Shown in pieces: positions 1-5,001 of a stretch of 5,001 bases of DNA. The stretch's first letter is position 1. Each line of letters begins with the position of its first letter. Source of the stretch: Acetatifactor sp. (GTDB lineage: Bacteria > Bacillota > Clostridia > Lachnospirales > Lachnospiraceae); NCBI GenBank assembly GCA_024699575.1, contig JAILPF010000538.1, positions 1 through 5,001 of the forward strand, given 5' to 3'. The notes below the pieces were generated by a model. That model searched no databases, had not been told where the DNA came from, and saw nothing but the letters and a program-made list of their open reading frames with translations. A program made the translations under genes and the position numbers.

Positions 1-1278
1 TGTATTTTTTATAGGCATTGTATTTAAATTAGGATATGCCACTGCAATCGGTGCAGCATACGGAAGATAAATCTGGCTGCCAACCTCTTCTCGCTTTTCC
101 TCAACCGGAACTGCAACACCATCTTCTATATTATAGTGTTCACCTTCAATACCAAGAACCAGGAGGTTACACATTTCTTCATCACCTAAATCGTTAAAGA
201 ACTGCAAAATTCTTCTAAGCGTTGCTTCATCCTTCACTTTACTCTTGCTGATACACAGCAGACCGTTATGTCCGGTTCCGGCAGAAGTAAATGTTCCCTT
301 ATCACTTGAAAAAACACCATTTACATGGACATCCGCATCGCCCTCCATCACATATTGTGTGAAGTCGTTAATATTAAAGTACATTCCTGCCCTACCTTCC
401 GTCCACAGCGCTTCTAACTGAGAGCGATTGTGGATTGAAAATTCTGGATGCAATGCGCCTCGCTCATAAAGTTCTTTCACCATATCAAGTGCTTGTTGGT
501 ATTCTTCCGTAAAACGGTCACGAATCATTTCACCATTCTCATACTTCCAGCCGTTAGGACCTCCAAGGAAAATCTTAAGCGGCTGCAAAGGATTTATACA
601 AGTACCATATGTGTCATCTTGTCCATTTCCATCCGGATCCTGTTCGGTGAATGCAATCATTAGGTTAAAAAGGTCATCGACCGTTTTCGGTTCTTCCAAA
701 CCAAGATTTTCTATCCAGTCGTAACGGTATCCTACTGCATCACGTGACAGGCCGCGTTGTTTAGGAAGCCCATATAAGCGACCGTCAATATAACTACAAT
801 CAAATGTAAGCTGACTTATCTTGGCAATGTTCGGATAATCCTTAATATAATCTGTTAAATCCCAGAAAGTACCGGCTTTCATCGCTTCTATCATGTAGCT
901 CTTAGATAACTGACTGCCTCCAAAGCTAACAACCATCGGCAGTTCATCTGATGCAATCATGGTAGGCAACATCTCATGTAATGTAGAACCCGGATATGCT
1001 GTAATCAAAAGGTCTGTATTAGTATATTCCTCAATCTTTTTTTCGATAACATTGTCCGGCTGCGGATACTCCACTCCATCATAACCAATAACAATCTCTA
1101 ATTTCAGTGGTTCTTCCTTTGGTTCTTCTTCACTTACCGGCGAGTCAATTGCCTCCTCCTTGGCACTAGTGCTTTCACTCGCTTCCGGCTGAGAAACTGA
1201 GTCGGTTCCACATGCACTAAGCATCATGGTCGCTGCTAAAATGCATGCCAGAGTAGAACAAAGTTTTTTTGATTTCAT
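1..1278 (-). CDS. Extracellular solute-binding lipoprotein of a sugar ABC transporter (LplA-type, C-terminus cut by window edge)
   Basis: This is the ligand-capturing subunit of a CUT1-type carbohydrate importer, tethered to the outer face of the membrane. The frame is open for 426 codons and runs off the left edge. Relatives are usually around 500-560 residues, so roughly the last fifth is missing. The N-terminus is a lipoprotein signal: basic MKSKK, a hydrophobic stretch, then lipobox LSAC with the lipidated Cys at 23. Residues 24-60 form an acidic Ser/Glu/Pro linker, and the folded domain begins near LKLEIVIGY (58-66). Residues 214-222 read DPDGNGQDD followed by TYG, a calcium-loop-like motif typical of LplA-type binding proteins. 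The neighbouring GLPKQRG and YRYDWIENLGLEEPKTVDDL segments (about 170-203) also fit this family. The start is fixed by an AAGGAGG ribosome site seven bases upstream. The gene follows the two permeases after a 79-bp gap and is probably cotranscribed with them. The ligand is unknown: a mono- or oligosaccharide is inferred from the family. Confidence 0.95.
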   Translation of the reverse strand, partial: MKSKKLCSTLACILAATMMLSACGTDSVSQPEASESTSAKEEAIDSPVSEEEPKEEPLKLEIVIGYDGVEYPQPDNVIEKKIEEYTNTDLLITAYPGSTLHEMLPTMIASDELPMVVSFGGSQLSKSYMIEAMKAGTFWDLTDYIKDYPNIAKISQLTFDCSYIDGRLYGLPKQRGLSRDAVGYRYDWIENLGLEEPKTVDDLFNLMIAFTEQDPDGNGQDDTYGTCINPLQPLKIFLGGPNGWKYENGEMIRDRFTEEYQQALDMVKELYERGALHPEFSIHNRSQLEALWTEGRAGMYFNINDFTQYVMEGDADVHVNGVFSSDKGTFTSAGTGHNGLLCISKSKVKDEATLRRILQFFNDLGDEEMCNLLVLGIEGEHYNIEDGVAVPVEEKREEVGSQIYLPYAAPIAVAYPNLNTMPIKNT

Positions 1279-1285
1279 ATTACTT

Positions 1286-1292
1286 CCTCCTT
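1286..1292 (-). promoter_or_regulatory. Strong Shine-Dalgarno site of the binding-protein gene
   Basis: The minus strand reads AAGGAGG, a perfect anti-16S match, separated from the ATG at 1278 by seven bases (AAGTAAT). It is clearly stronger than the sites in front of the two permease genes. This fits the usual need for more binding protein than permease. Confidence 0.9.
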
Positions 1293-1299
1293 AATGATT

Positions 1300-1328
1300 A
1301 TTATAATTTAACCGGGTAATCCGGTAAA
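1300..1328 (-). promoter_or_regulatory. Possible internal promoter in front of the binding-protein gene
   Basis: The minus strand has a perfect TATAAT -10 box at 1300-1305, and 17 bases upstream TTTACC (1323-1328), four of six matches to the -35 consensus. The start would fall near 1293, giving a very short leader that begins almost at the Shine-Dalgarno site. The region is AT-rich, so a chance TATAAT is easy to obtain. This is a weak call and competes with the hairpin reading of the same bases. Confidence 0.3.
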
Positions 1329-1329
1329 T
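1306..1329 (-). promoter_or_regulatory. Inverted repeat/RNA hairpin between the second permease and the binding-protein gene
   Basis: On the minus strand ATTT-ACCGG pairs with CCGGT-AAAT around a five-base loop ATTAC. This gives a nine-pair stem with one unpaired T on the 3' side. It lies in the 79-bp gap, and its 3' side ends 13 bases before the Shine-Dalgarno site. No T-run follows, so it is not a standard intrinsic terminator. Intercistronic stems at this position in sugar-transport operons can act as mRNA stability or processing elements that raise binding-protein output, but that role is inferred here. Alternatively it is an operator, because it overlaps a possible internal promoter (-35-like TTTACC, 17-base spacer, TATAAT at 1300-1305). 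Confidence 0.5.
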
Positions 1330-1357
1330 ATCTGTTTTAATGATGTAAAAGATTTCA

Positions 1358-2209
1358 TCATCCTTTTACTGAACCAACCATGATTCCCTTCACAAAATGT
1401 TTCTGCAAAAAAGGATATACGCAAAGAATCGGAATAGTCGCCACCAGAATAACCGCCATTTTAATTCCCTGCGACATTGCCGCCAGGCTGGTTTCCACAC
1501 TGCTGCTATCACCCAATCCACTGGAAACGTAAACAATTTTGCGTAGCAACACCTGAATCGGCCACAAATCCGGCTTCTGAATATATAGCAGTGCAGACAT
1601 ATATGTATTCCAAATACCAACTGCGTAAAATAATCCGAATGTTGCCATTGCTGGTAACGCCAAGGGCATCACAATTTTTATAAGTATGATGACCTCATGA
1701 CACCCATCCATTCTTGCGCTCTCTCGTAATTCATACGGTATGCTCTGAAAGAAATTTTTTAAAACAATCAGATTGAACGGATTTACCAGAGACGGTATTA
1801 CCATTGCCCATGGCGAATTCATCAGGCCGGTATTTTTCACTATAAAAAACGTAGGAATCATTCCACCTGAAAACAGCATGGTAAATATCACAAGATTTAA
1901 TATCAGCTTCCTTCCAGGGAGTGTTACTTCAGCTAATGAATATGACATACATGCTGTGATTATCAGTTTTAAAAATGTTCCTATAACCGTAACCAAAACC
2001 GTTATCATTAAACTTCTGGGCAATGTCCTTGTTGAAAAAATATACTTATATGCATCCAAATTGAAATTGTGAACCCAAAAACCTCCTCTACTGGATACAG
2101 ACGAAACAGCTACATACCAAAATGGTACAAAACACATAAACGCACATACAGCCAGTAAAAAATAATTAATCACGTCAAATAAATTAAATTTTGCTTTTTT
2201 TGATTTCAT
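1358..2209 (-). CDS. Carbohydrate ABC transporter permease, LplC/YtcP type (COG0395-like)
   Basis: This is one of the two channel-forming membrane subunits of the sugar importer. It has about six hydrophobic segments; from the start used here they lie at about 14-38, 67-87, 100-122, 135-152, 182-202 and 250-270. The permease EAA loop that docks onto the ATPase is ELRESARMDG (160-169), followed by the conserved I-x-x-P (LIKIVMP, ending at P182). The C-terminus FVKGIMVGSVKG is a hallmark of this permease family. I place the start at the ATG at 2209 (283 residues), because GGAG (2219-2222) lies nine bases upstream and the protein then begins MKSKKAKFNLFDVINY, as relatives do. An in-frame ATG at 2233, directly abutting the stop of the upstream permease, would add eight residues but has no good ribosome site. 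It partners with the upstream permease, and the ATPase is not encoded here. Confidence 0.95.
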   Translation of the reverse strand: MKSKKAKFNLFDVINYFLLAVCAFMCFVPFWYVAVSSVSSRGGFWVHNFNLDAYKYIFSTRTLPRSLMITVLVTVIGTFLKLIITACMSYSLAEVTLPGRKLILNLVIFTMLFSGGMIPTFFIVKNTGLMNSPWAMVIPSLVNPFNLIVLKNFFQSIPYELRESARMDGCHEVIILIKIVMPLALPAMATFGLFYAVGIWNTYMSALLYIQKPDLWPIQVLLRKIVYVSSGLGDSSSVETSLAAMSQGIKMAVILVATIPILCVYPFLQKHFVKGIMVGSVKG

Positions 2210-2218
2210 CGTATGACT

Positions 2219-2222
2219 CTCC
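2219..2222 (-). promoter_or_regulatory. Shine-Dalgarno site deciding the start of the second permease
   Basis: GGAG on the minus strand lies nine bases before the ATG at 2209. The alternative ATG at 2233 is preceded by AAGCAATTTATTAA, with no purine-rich site at a suitable distance. This favours 2209, although translational coupling from the abutting stop codon at 2234-2236 could still allow 2233. Confidence 0.55.
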
Positions 2223-2233
2223 GCTTCTTTCAT

Positions 2234-3148
2234 TTAATAAATTGCTTCATCTGTGACCTTTTTGCTCAACCAGTTAGCGCCTAATACCAAAATGATTCCA
2301 ACCGTGGATTTAAACAGACCAACCGCCGTCGAATAACTGTATTCTCCATTAACAATTCCTCGATTATATACAAAGGAATCAAACACCTCTGATACATTCC
2401 TATTCATCGCATTACTTAATAACAATGTTTTCTCCACACTTACATCCAGCACATTGCCCAGAGACAAAACAAGCTGAATCATGATAATTGGAAGCAGACT
2501 AGGAATTGTTATATAGATAAGCTGTTTCCATCGGTTCGCTCCGTCTATTTCTGCAGCTTCATACAACTGCATATCCACGCCGGCCAATGCAGCCAGATAA
2601 ATGATTGTTCCCCACCCGGCTCCCTGCCATATGCCAGTTCCAATAAAAAGCCCATAATAGGTTTTCTCATTCATTAAAATGTTCAGTTTGCTCCCCCCCA
2701 TGGAAGCAATCATCTGGTTGATGATTCCATCCTCAGTAGAGAACAATACGTATGTAAGAGAACACAAAACTACCGTTGATAGGAAATGGGGCAGATATAA
2801 AATCGTCTGTATACTTTTTTTATATGCTACATGACGAACTTCATTTAACATCAATGCGAGTATGATAGGCATAGGAAAGGAAAGCACCAGACTTCCTAAC
2901 GAAATAACCATAGTGTTTCTAAATAACTTAGAAAAGTGATCTCCTGAAAAGAAATTTATAAAATGTTTGAAGTGTACCCATTCACTGCCAAAAATTCCTT
3001 TGCTTGGCATATAATTCTGAAATGCCATCAAGATTCCCCACATTGGAATATACTTATATATAATGAAATAGATAATACCCGGAAGCATTAGCAGATATAA
3101 CCATCTTGCTCGCCACAGTTGTTTTGTCATTGATTTCGTTTTTTTCAT
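2234..3148 (-). CDS. Sugar ABC transporter permease, LplB type (COG4209-like)
   Basis: This is the other channel-forming subunit of the importer and the first gene of the operon. It has 304 residues, the normal length for LplB-type permeases. Hydrophobic segments lie at about 16-36, 77-102, 115-137, 165-188, 211-233 and 275-296. The first segment is followed by the family-typical PMWGILMAFQNYMPSKGIFG region. The EAA loop that contacts the ATPase is complete: YEAAEIDGANRWKQL followed by IYITIP (196-216), with Glu197, Ala198, Gly203 and Pro216 at the conserved places. The start is the ATG at 3148, with GGAG (3158-3161) nine bases upstream; an in-frame ATG six codons in has no better site. The stop codon lies 24 bases before the preferred start of the second permease and directly abuts an alternative one, so the two are almost certainly cotranscribed and form a heterodimer. 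Confidence 0.96.
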   Translation of the reverse strand: MKKTKSMTKQLWRARWLYLLMLPGIIYFIIYKYIPMWGILMAFQNYMPSKGIFGSEWVHFKHFINFFSGDHFSKLFRNTMVISLGSLVLSFPMPIILALMLNEVRHVAYKKSIQTILYLPHFLSTVVLCSLTYVLFSTEDGIINQMIASMGGSKLNILMNEKTYYGLFIGTGIWQGAGWGTIIYLAALAGVDMQLYEAAEIDGANRWKQLIYITIPSLLPIIMIQLVLSLGNVLDVSVEKTLLLSNAMNRNVSEVFDSFVYNRGIVNGEYSYSTAVGLFKSTVGIILVLGANWLSKKVTDEAIY

Positions 3149-3170
3149 TTTTTCTCTCTCCCATCAGCAC

Positions 3171-3219
3171 AAATTTGTTTTTATGGATATATCCTTTATC
3201 CATGGTCAAGTAAATTTGT
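3171..3219. repeat. Direct repeat AAATTTGT flanking the leader hairpin
   Basis: AAATTTGT occurs at 3171-3178 and again at 3212-3219, 41 bp apart (about four helical turns), with the 3183-3203 inverted repeat between the copies. The left copy is part of the 10-bp palindrome ACAAATTTGT (3169-3178). The same-face spacing would suit cooperative protein binding, but the repeats are AT-rich and short, so chance is not excluded. Confidence 0.35.
3183..3203 (-). promoter_or_regulatory. Inverted repeat/hairpin in the transporter leader
   Basis: ATGGATA (3183-3189) and TATCCAT (3197-3203) are perfect 7-bp inverted arms around a seven-base loop, within the predicted 5' leader of the operon. The same stretch contains an uninterrupted 10-bp palindrome, GGATATATCC (3185-3194), so the GGATA/TATCC element occurs three times in 21 bp. 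No T-run follows on the minus strand, which argues against a terminator or classical attenuator. It could be a DNA-binding site or a leader RNA stem. Confidence 0.4.
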
Positions 3220-3241
3220 CGAAATTGACTTTGGATTTCGA
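3219..3241. promoter_or_regulatory. Inverted repeat at the transporter transcription start (candidate operator)
   Basis: TCGAAAT (3219-3225) and ATTTCGA (3235-3241) are perfect 7-bp inverted arms around a nine-base spacer. They sit four bases downstream of the -10 box and cover the predicted start site. This is where a repressor would block initiation. The regulator next door is AraC-like, and such proteins more often bind direct repeats upstream of -35, so another factor may use this site. The function is inferred from symmetry and position only. Confidence 0.4.
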
Positions 3242-3245
3242 GTTA

Positions 3246-3273
3246 ATTATAAAAGAATTAGTCACATTAACAA
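3246..3273 (-). promoter_or_regulatory. Predicted sigma-A promoter of the transporter operon
   Basis: The minus strand reads TTGTTA (3268-3273), a 16-base spacer, then a perfect TATAAT (3246-3251). Transcription would start near 3239, leaving a leader of about 90 bases before the first permease. The -35 box matches only four of six consensus positions, as expected for a promoter that needs an activator such as an AraC-type protein. Confidence 0.6.
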
Positions 3274-3355
3274 GATTTGAAAAGTCAGATTAGCGTATCA
3301 TTTTCCTTTTCTATGGTACTTTTTGCCAACTCAACGTACGATTCTCCTGTTTTTA

Positions 3356-3385
3356 TTGACATAACTTTCAAAATAAGATTAAAAT
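3356..3385 (+). promoter_or_regulatory. Predicted sigma-A promoter of the regulator gene
   Basis: A perfect TTGACA (3356-3361) is followed after 18 bases by TAAAAT (3380-3385), five of six matches to the -10 consensus; a 17-base alternative gives TTAAAA. Transcription would start near 3392, about 40 bases ahead of the ATG. The near-consensus boxes suggest steady expression of the sensor without an activator. Confidence 0.6.
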
Positions 3386-3415
3386 AGAACTTGTTTCTGG
3401 ATTTGAAAATATAAC

Positions 3416-3420
3416 AGGGG
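3416..3420 (+). promoter_or_regulatory. Ribosome binding site of the regulator gene
   Basis: AGGGG lies ten bases before the ATG at 3431. It is a moderate Shine-Dalgarno match and the only purine-rich site near the start of the frame, so it supports 3431 over the in-frame ATG at 3467. Confidence 0.6.
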
Positions 3421-3430
3421 TAAAGTTTTT

Positions 3431-5001
3431 ATGACCAAAAGCATTAAACAACGTTTCATTATCTATATGATCATCCCATATATAATTGTTTTTTTACTTC
3501 CTACTGCTATTTGCGGATACATTTTTTTTCAATATGCTGGCAAAATTCAGGAAAGCAGCGAACAAAACAGTCAGGCAATTGTTGTAAATATTGTGGAAAA
3601 TTTGAGTAACTTATTTGACGATTTAGAGAAAAATCTTCAGACACTATCCTTAGAATCCGATCACCTTCAAGGAAAAACATGGAATTCCAATTTTTCTTTG
3701 ATTTATAATCAGTTGCAGTTGCAAATGTTTTTAAAGCAGCGTTCAAACCCTCTTCTTGAGACAAGCTATATTTTTTTATTTAATGATAATAAAGTTGTCA
3801 CACCGTTTCAGGGTGGAATTGATATGAACAGCTTTTACAATCATTATTTCAACTATATGGATATGTCTTTCGAAGAATTTAAAAAGGAATTTACAGAATC
3901 ATATTTTTATAAACAAATACTTCCATTCTCAGAAATAATGCGAAATGGCAATTATACTAATTCTCTTCTGATGGCTCAATCATTGCCGGGAAATTCGTAT
4001 GAGAAACCCAATGGCGTTATTATATTTGTCTTGAATTTTGATTATATCAAGGAACTAATACAGGTCTCTCTGCCTGATGAAAGCATGGTTGTTCTTCAGT
4101 GTAACATCAATGGGGCGCCCGTAACCATTACATCTGAAGCAACAGAAAACTTTGCTTTAGATGCGTCAAACTTTCTTATCACAAATGCTTCCTTCTGCGA
4201 GGGAGCTTCCTATTGTAAGGATTATCTTATATGTCAGCATTCTGCTGATGAGTACGGAATTACTGCACTAATGATTCAGCCAGCTACAAAGGCTTTAAGT
4301 GCTGTTCGTTCTTTTTCTTTCATCATGTTACTTCAGCTTACTGCCATTGCCTGCATTGTTTGTTACATCATTTATCGCAACGCAAAACGGAATTTGAACT
4401 CTGTAAAAACAATTATGGATACTTTTTCTTCTGTTCAGTTAAATGATGACCAATTGAAAAACGTCTTTGATTATATCCGCACAGCCGCCACAAAAACTAT
4501 CAACCAAAATCAGCTGCTCCAGGACCATATTGACAGACAGCACAATGTTATCGTTGATGCTTTTCTTCGTAAGCTGATAAATGGAGATTTTCTGTACGAA
4601 TCCGATATCCGTGCAGCCATGCGTGAACTTTCCATGTCATGGAATTGTCAAAACTACATTGCTGTTTTATGTCTGTTAAAACTTCCAATAGAAGACAGCC
4701 CTTCCATCGCTACTAATATAGCTTTTCAAGCAAAGCGTAAGCTCTGCGCATATCTTAATGAGTCCTTTCAAAATGATCTTTTCATCGTTGATTATGATAT
4801 ATCCAGCCTGGTTGTTTTAATTGGCTCCGACCAGAATATTGAAGACATGCAGTTTCAAATCAACAATGTTTTTTCTAAGATAAAGCTTCCTGTGGCTTTG
4901 TATAATTACGCTGGAAGTTTTGTCCAAACCCTTTATGATATTTCCAGATCCTATAAGGAAGCCCGATATGTGCAAAATAATATTTCGTCACCTGAGGAAT
5001 A
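3431..5001 (+). CDS. Membrane-anchored AraC-type regulator, YesS/YtdP-like (N-terminal 523 residues; C-terminus beyond window)
   Basis: This probably senses an extracellular signal and controls the divergent sugar transporter. The frame runs open off the right edge. A first membrane helix (about 9-34, IIYMIIPYIIVFLLPTAI) leads into an extracytoplasmic domain (about 35-293), probably dCACHE-like by family analogy. A second helix (about 294-316) then returns to the cytoplasm. Residues 320-370 are polar and helical. Residues about 374-515 resemble the degenerate GGDEF-like domain of YesN/CdaR-type regulators: it opens DAFLRKLINGDF, has the strand YIAVLCLLKLP, and ends in the typical DISRSYKEARYV helix. 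Such proteins normally end at about 740-770 residues with a two-helix-turn-helix AraC domain, which here would lie outside the window. That final domain is therefore inferred, not seen. The extracytoplasmic part carries Cys224, Cys256, Cys262 and Cys268. A membrane histidine kinase is the main alternative, but the GGDEF-like segment argues against it. Confidence 0.87.
   Translation, partial: MTKSIKQRFIIYMIIPYIIVFLLPTAICGYIFFQYAGKIQESSEQNSQAIVVNIVENLSNLFDDLEKNLQTLSLESDHLQGKTWNSNFSLIYNQLQLQMFLKQRSNPLLETSYIFLFNDNKVVTPFQGGIDMNSFYNHYFNYMDMSFEEFKKEFTESYFYKQILPFSEIMRNGNYTNSLLMAQSLPGNSYEKPNGVIIFVLNFDYIKELIQVSLPDESMVVLQCNINGAPVTITSEATENFALDASNFLITNASFCEGASYCKDYLICQHSADEYGITALMIQPATKALSAVRSFSFIMLLQLTAIACIVCYIIYRNAKRNLNSVKTIMDTFSSVQLNDDQLKNVFDYIRTAATKTINQNQLLQDHIDRQHNVIVDAFLRKLINGDFLYESDIRAAMRELSMSWNCQNYIAVLCLLKLPIEDSPSIATNIAFQAKRKLCAYLNESFQNDLFIVDYDISSLVVLIGSDQNIEDMQFQINNVFSKIKLPVALYNYAGSFVQTLYDISRSYKEARYVQNNISSPEE

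Larger units (their letters stand above)
3149..3430. other. Divergent intergenic control region
   Basis: These 282 bases separate the transporter operon (leftward) from the regulator gene (rightward) and contain no supported gene. They hold one promoter in each direction, with predicted starts about 150 bp apart. The leftward leader is about 90 bases and is rich in repeats: a 7+7 inverted repeat at the transcription start, a second 7+7 inverted repeat within the leader, and a direct repeat flanking the latter. The central stretch 3288-3355 shows no repeat or motif that I can defend. I see no good cre (CcpA) site and no terminator. Confidence 0.8.

Noticed and set aside
448..663. Plus-strand open frame of 71 codons
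   Set aside because: It lies entirely antisense within the solute-binding protein gene, whose frame shows clear family motifs. The predicted peptide has no recognisable feature and no convincing ribosome site.
1390..1620. Minus-strand open frame of 76 codons
   Set aside because: It is an out-of-frame shadow inside the second permease gene. Its Cys/Arg/Trp/Phe-rich composition is typical of a frame-shifted reading of membrane-protein DNA.
1477..2072. Two plus-strand open frames (1477-1683 and 1773-2072)
   Set aside because: Both are antisense to the second permease, where the coding evidence is strong (EAA loop, membrane segments, conserved C-terminus).
3054..3203. Minus-strand small open frame starting at the ATG at 3203 in the leader and overlapping the first permease out of frame (possible leader peptide)
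   Set aside because: No Shine-Dalgarno site precedes the ATG at 3203, the peptide shows no feature, and the ATG itself is part of the inverted repeat.
3183..3203. Leader hairpin as an intrinsic terminator or riboswitch expression platform
   Set aside because: No T-run follows the stem on the transcribed strand, and the leader of about 90 bases shows no recognisable riboswitch core.
3227..3287. TGACTTT (3227-3233) and AAAGTCA (3281-3287) as inverted arms flanking the transporter promoter, and GAAAAG/CTTTTC at 3279-3311
   Set aside because: These are short 6-7 bp matches in AT-rich sequence with long spacers and no extension beyond the core, so chance is the likeliest explanation.
3507..3764. 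Minus-strand open frame of 85 codons
   Set aside because: It is antisense to the start of the regulator gene, whose frame encodes a coherent membrane helix and sensor domain with a proper promoter and ribosome site.
1..5001. CRISPR arrays, insertion sequences, tRNA or rRNA genes, phage or defence genes
   Set aside because: No spaced repeats, transposase-like frames, RNA gene signatures or defence motifs are visible. Nearly all of the window is accounted for by four ordinary genes.

Overview
This window is a compact carbohydrate-uptake locus from what looks like an AT-rich Gram-positive anaerobe. Lachnospiraceae or related Clostridia is my best guess. The reasons are the low-GC base composition, the AAGGAGG-type ribosome binding site, a lipoprotein signal on the binding protein, and gene families that are common as a set in Clostridia and Bacilli. 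The taxonomic call is an inference, because there is no rRNA or marker gene here.

Layout. Positions 3148 down to 1 (minus strand) hold three genes that read as one operon: an LplB-type permease (2234-3148), an LplC/YtcP-type permease (about 1358-2209) and an extracellular solute-binding lipoprotein (1278 to beyond position 1, C-terminus cut off). Positions 3149-3430 are a 282-bp divergent intergenic region with one good sigma-A-like promoter for each direction and several inverted and direct repeats. From 3431 to the right edge (plus strand) lies the first 523 residues of a large membrane-anchored regulator of the YesS/YtdP-like AraC group. Its DNA-binding domain would lie just past the edge.

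How the genes work together. The lipoprotein captures a sugar-type ligand outside the membrane and the two permeases form the channel. No ATPase gene is visible; relatives of this family usually share an MsmX/MsmK-type ATPase encoded elsewhere. The divergent regulator has an extracytoplasmic domain between two membrane helices and most likely senses the substrate, or the loaded binding protein, and controls the transporter operon. The actual substrate cannot be read from this sequence.

The locus is of a well-known type and I found no convincing new system. The points worth a second look are the repeat cluster in the operon leader, a 9-bp stem (or buried promoter) in the gap before the binding-protein gene, and a regularly spaced cysteine cluster in the sensor domain of the regulator.
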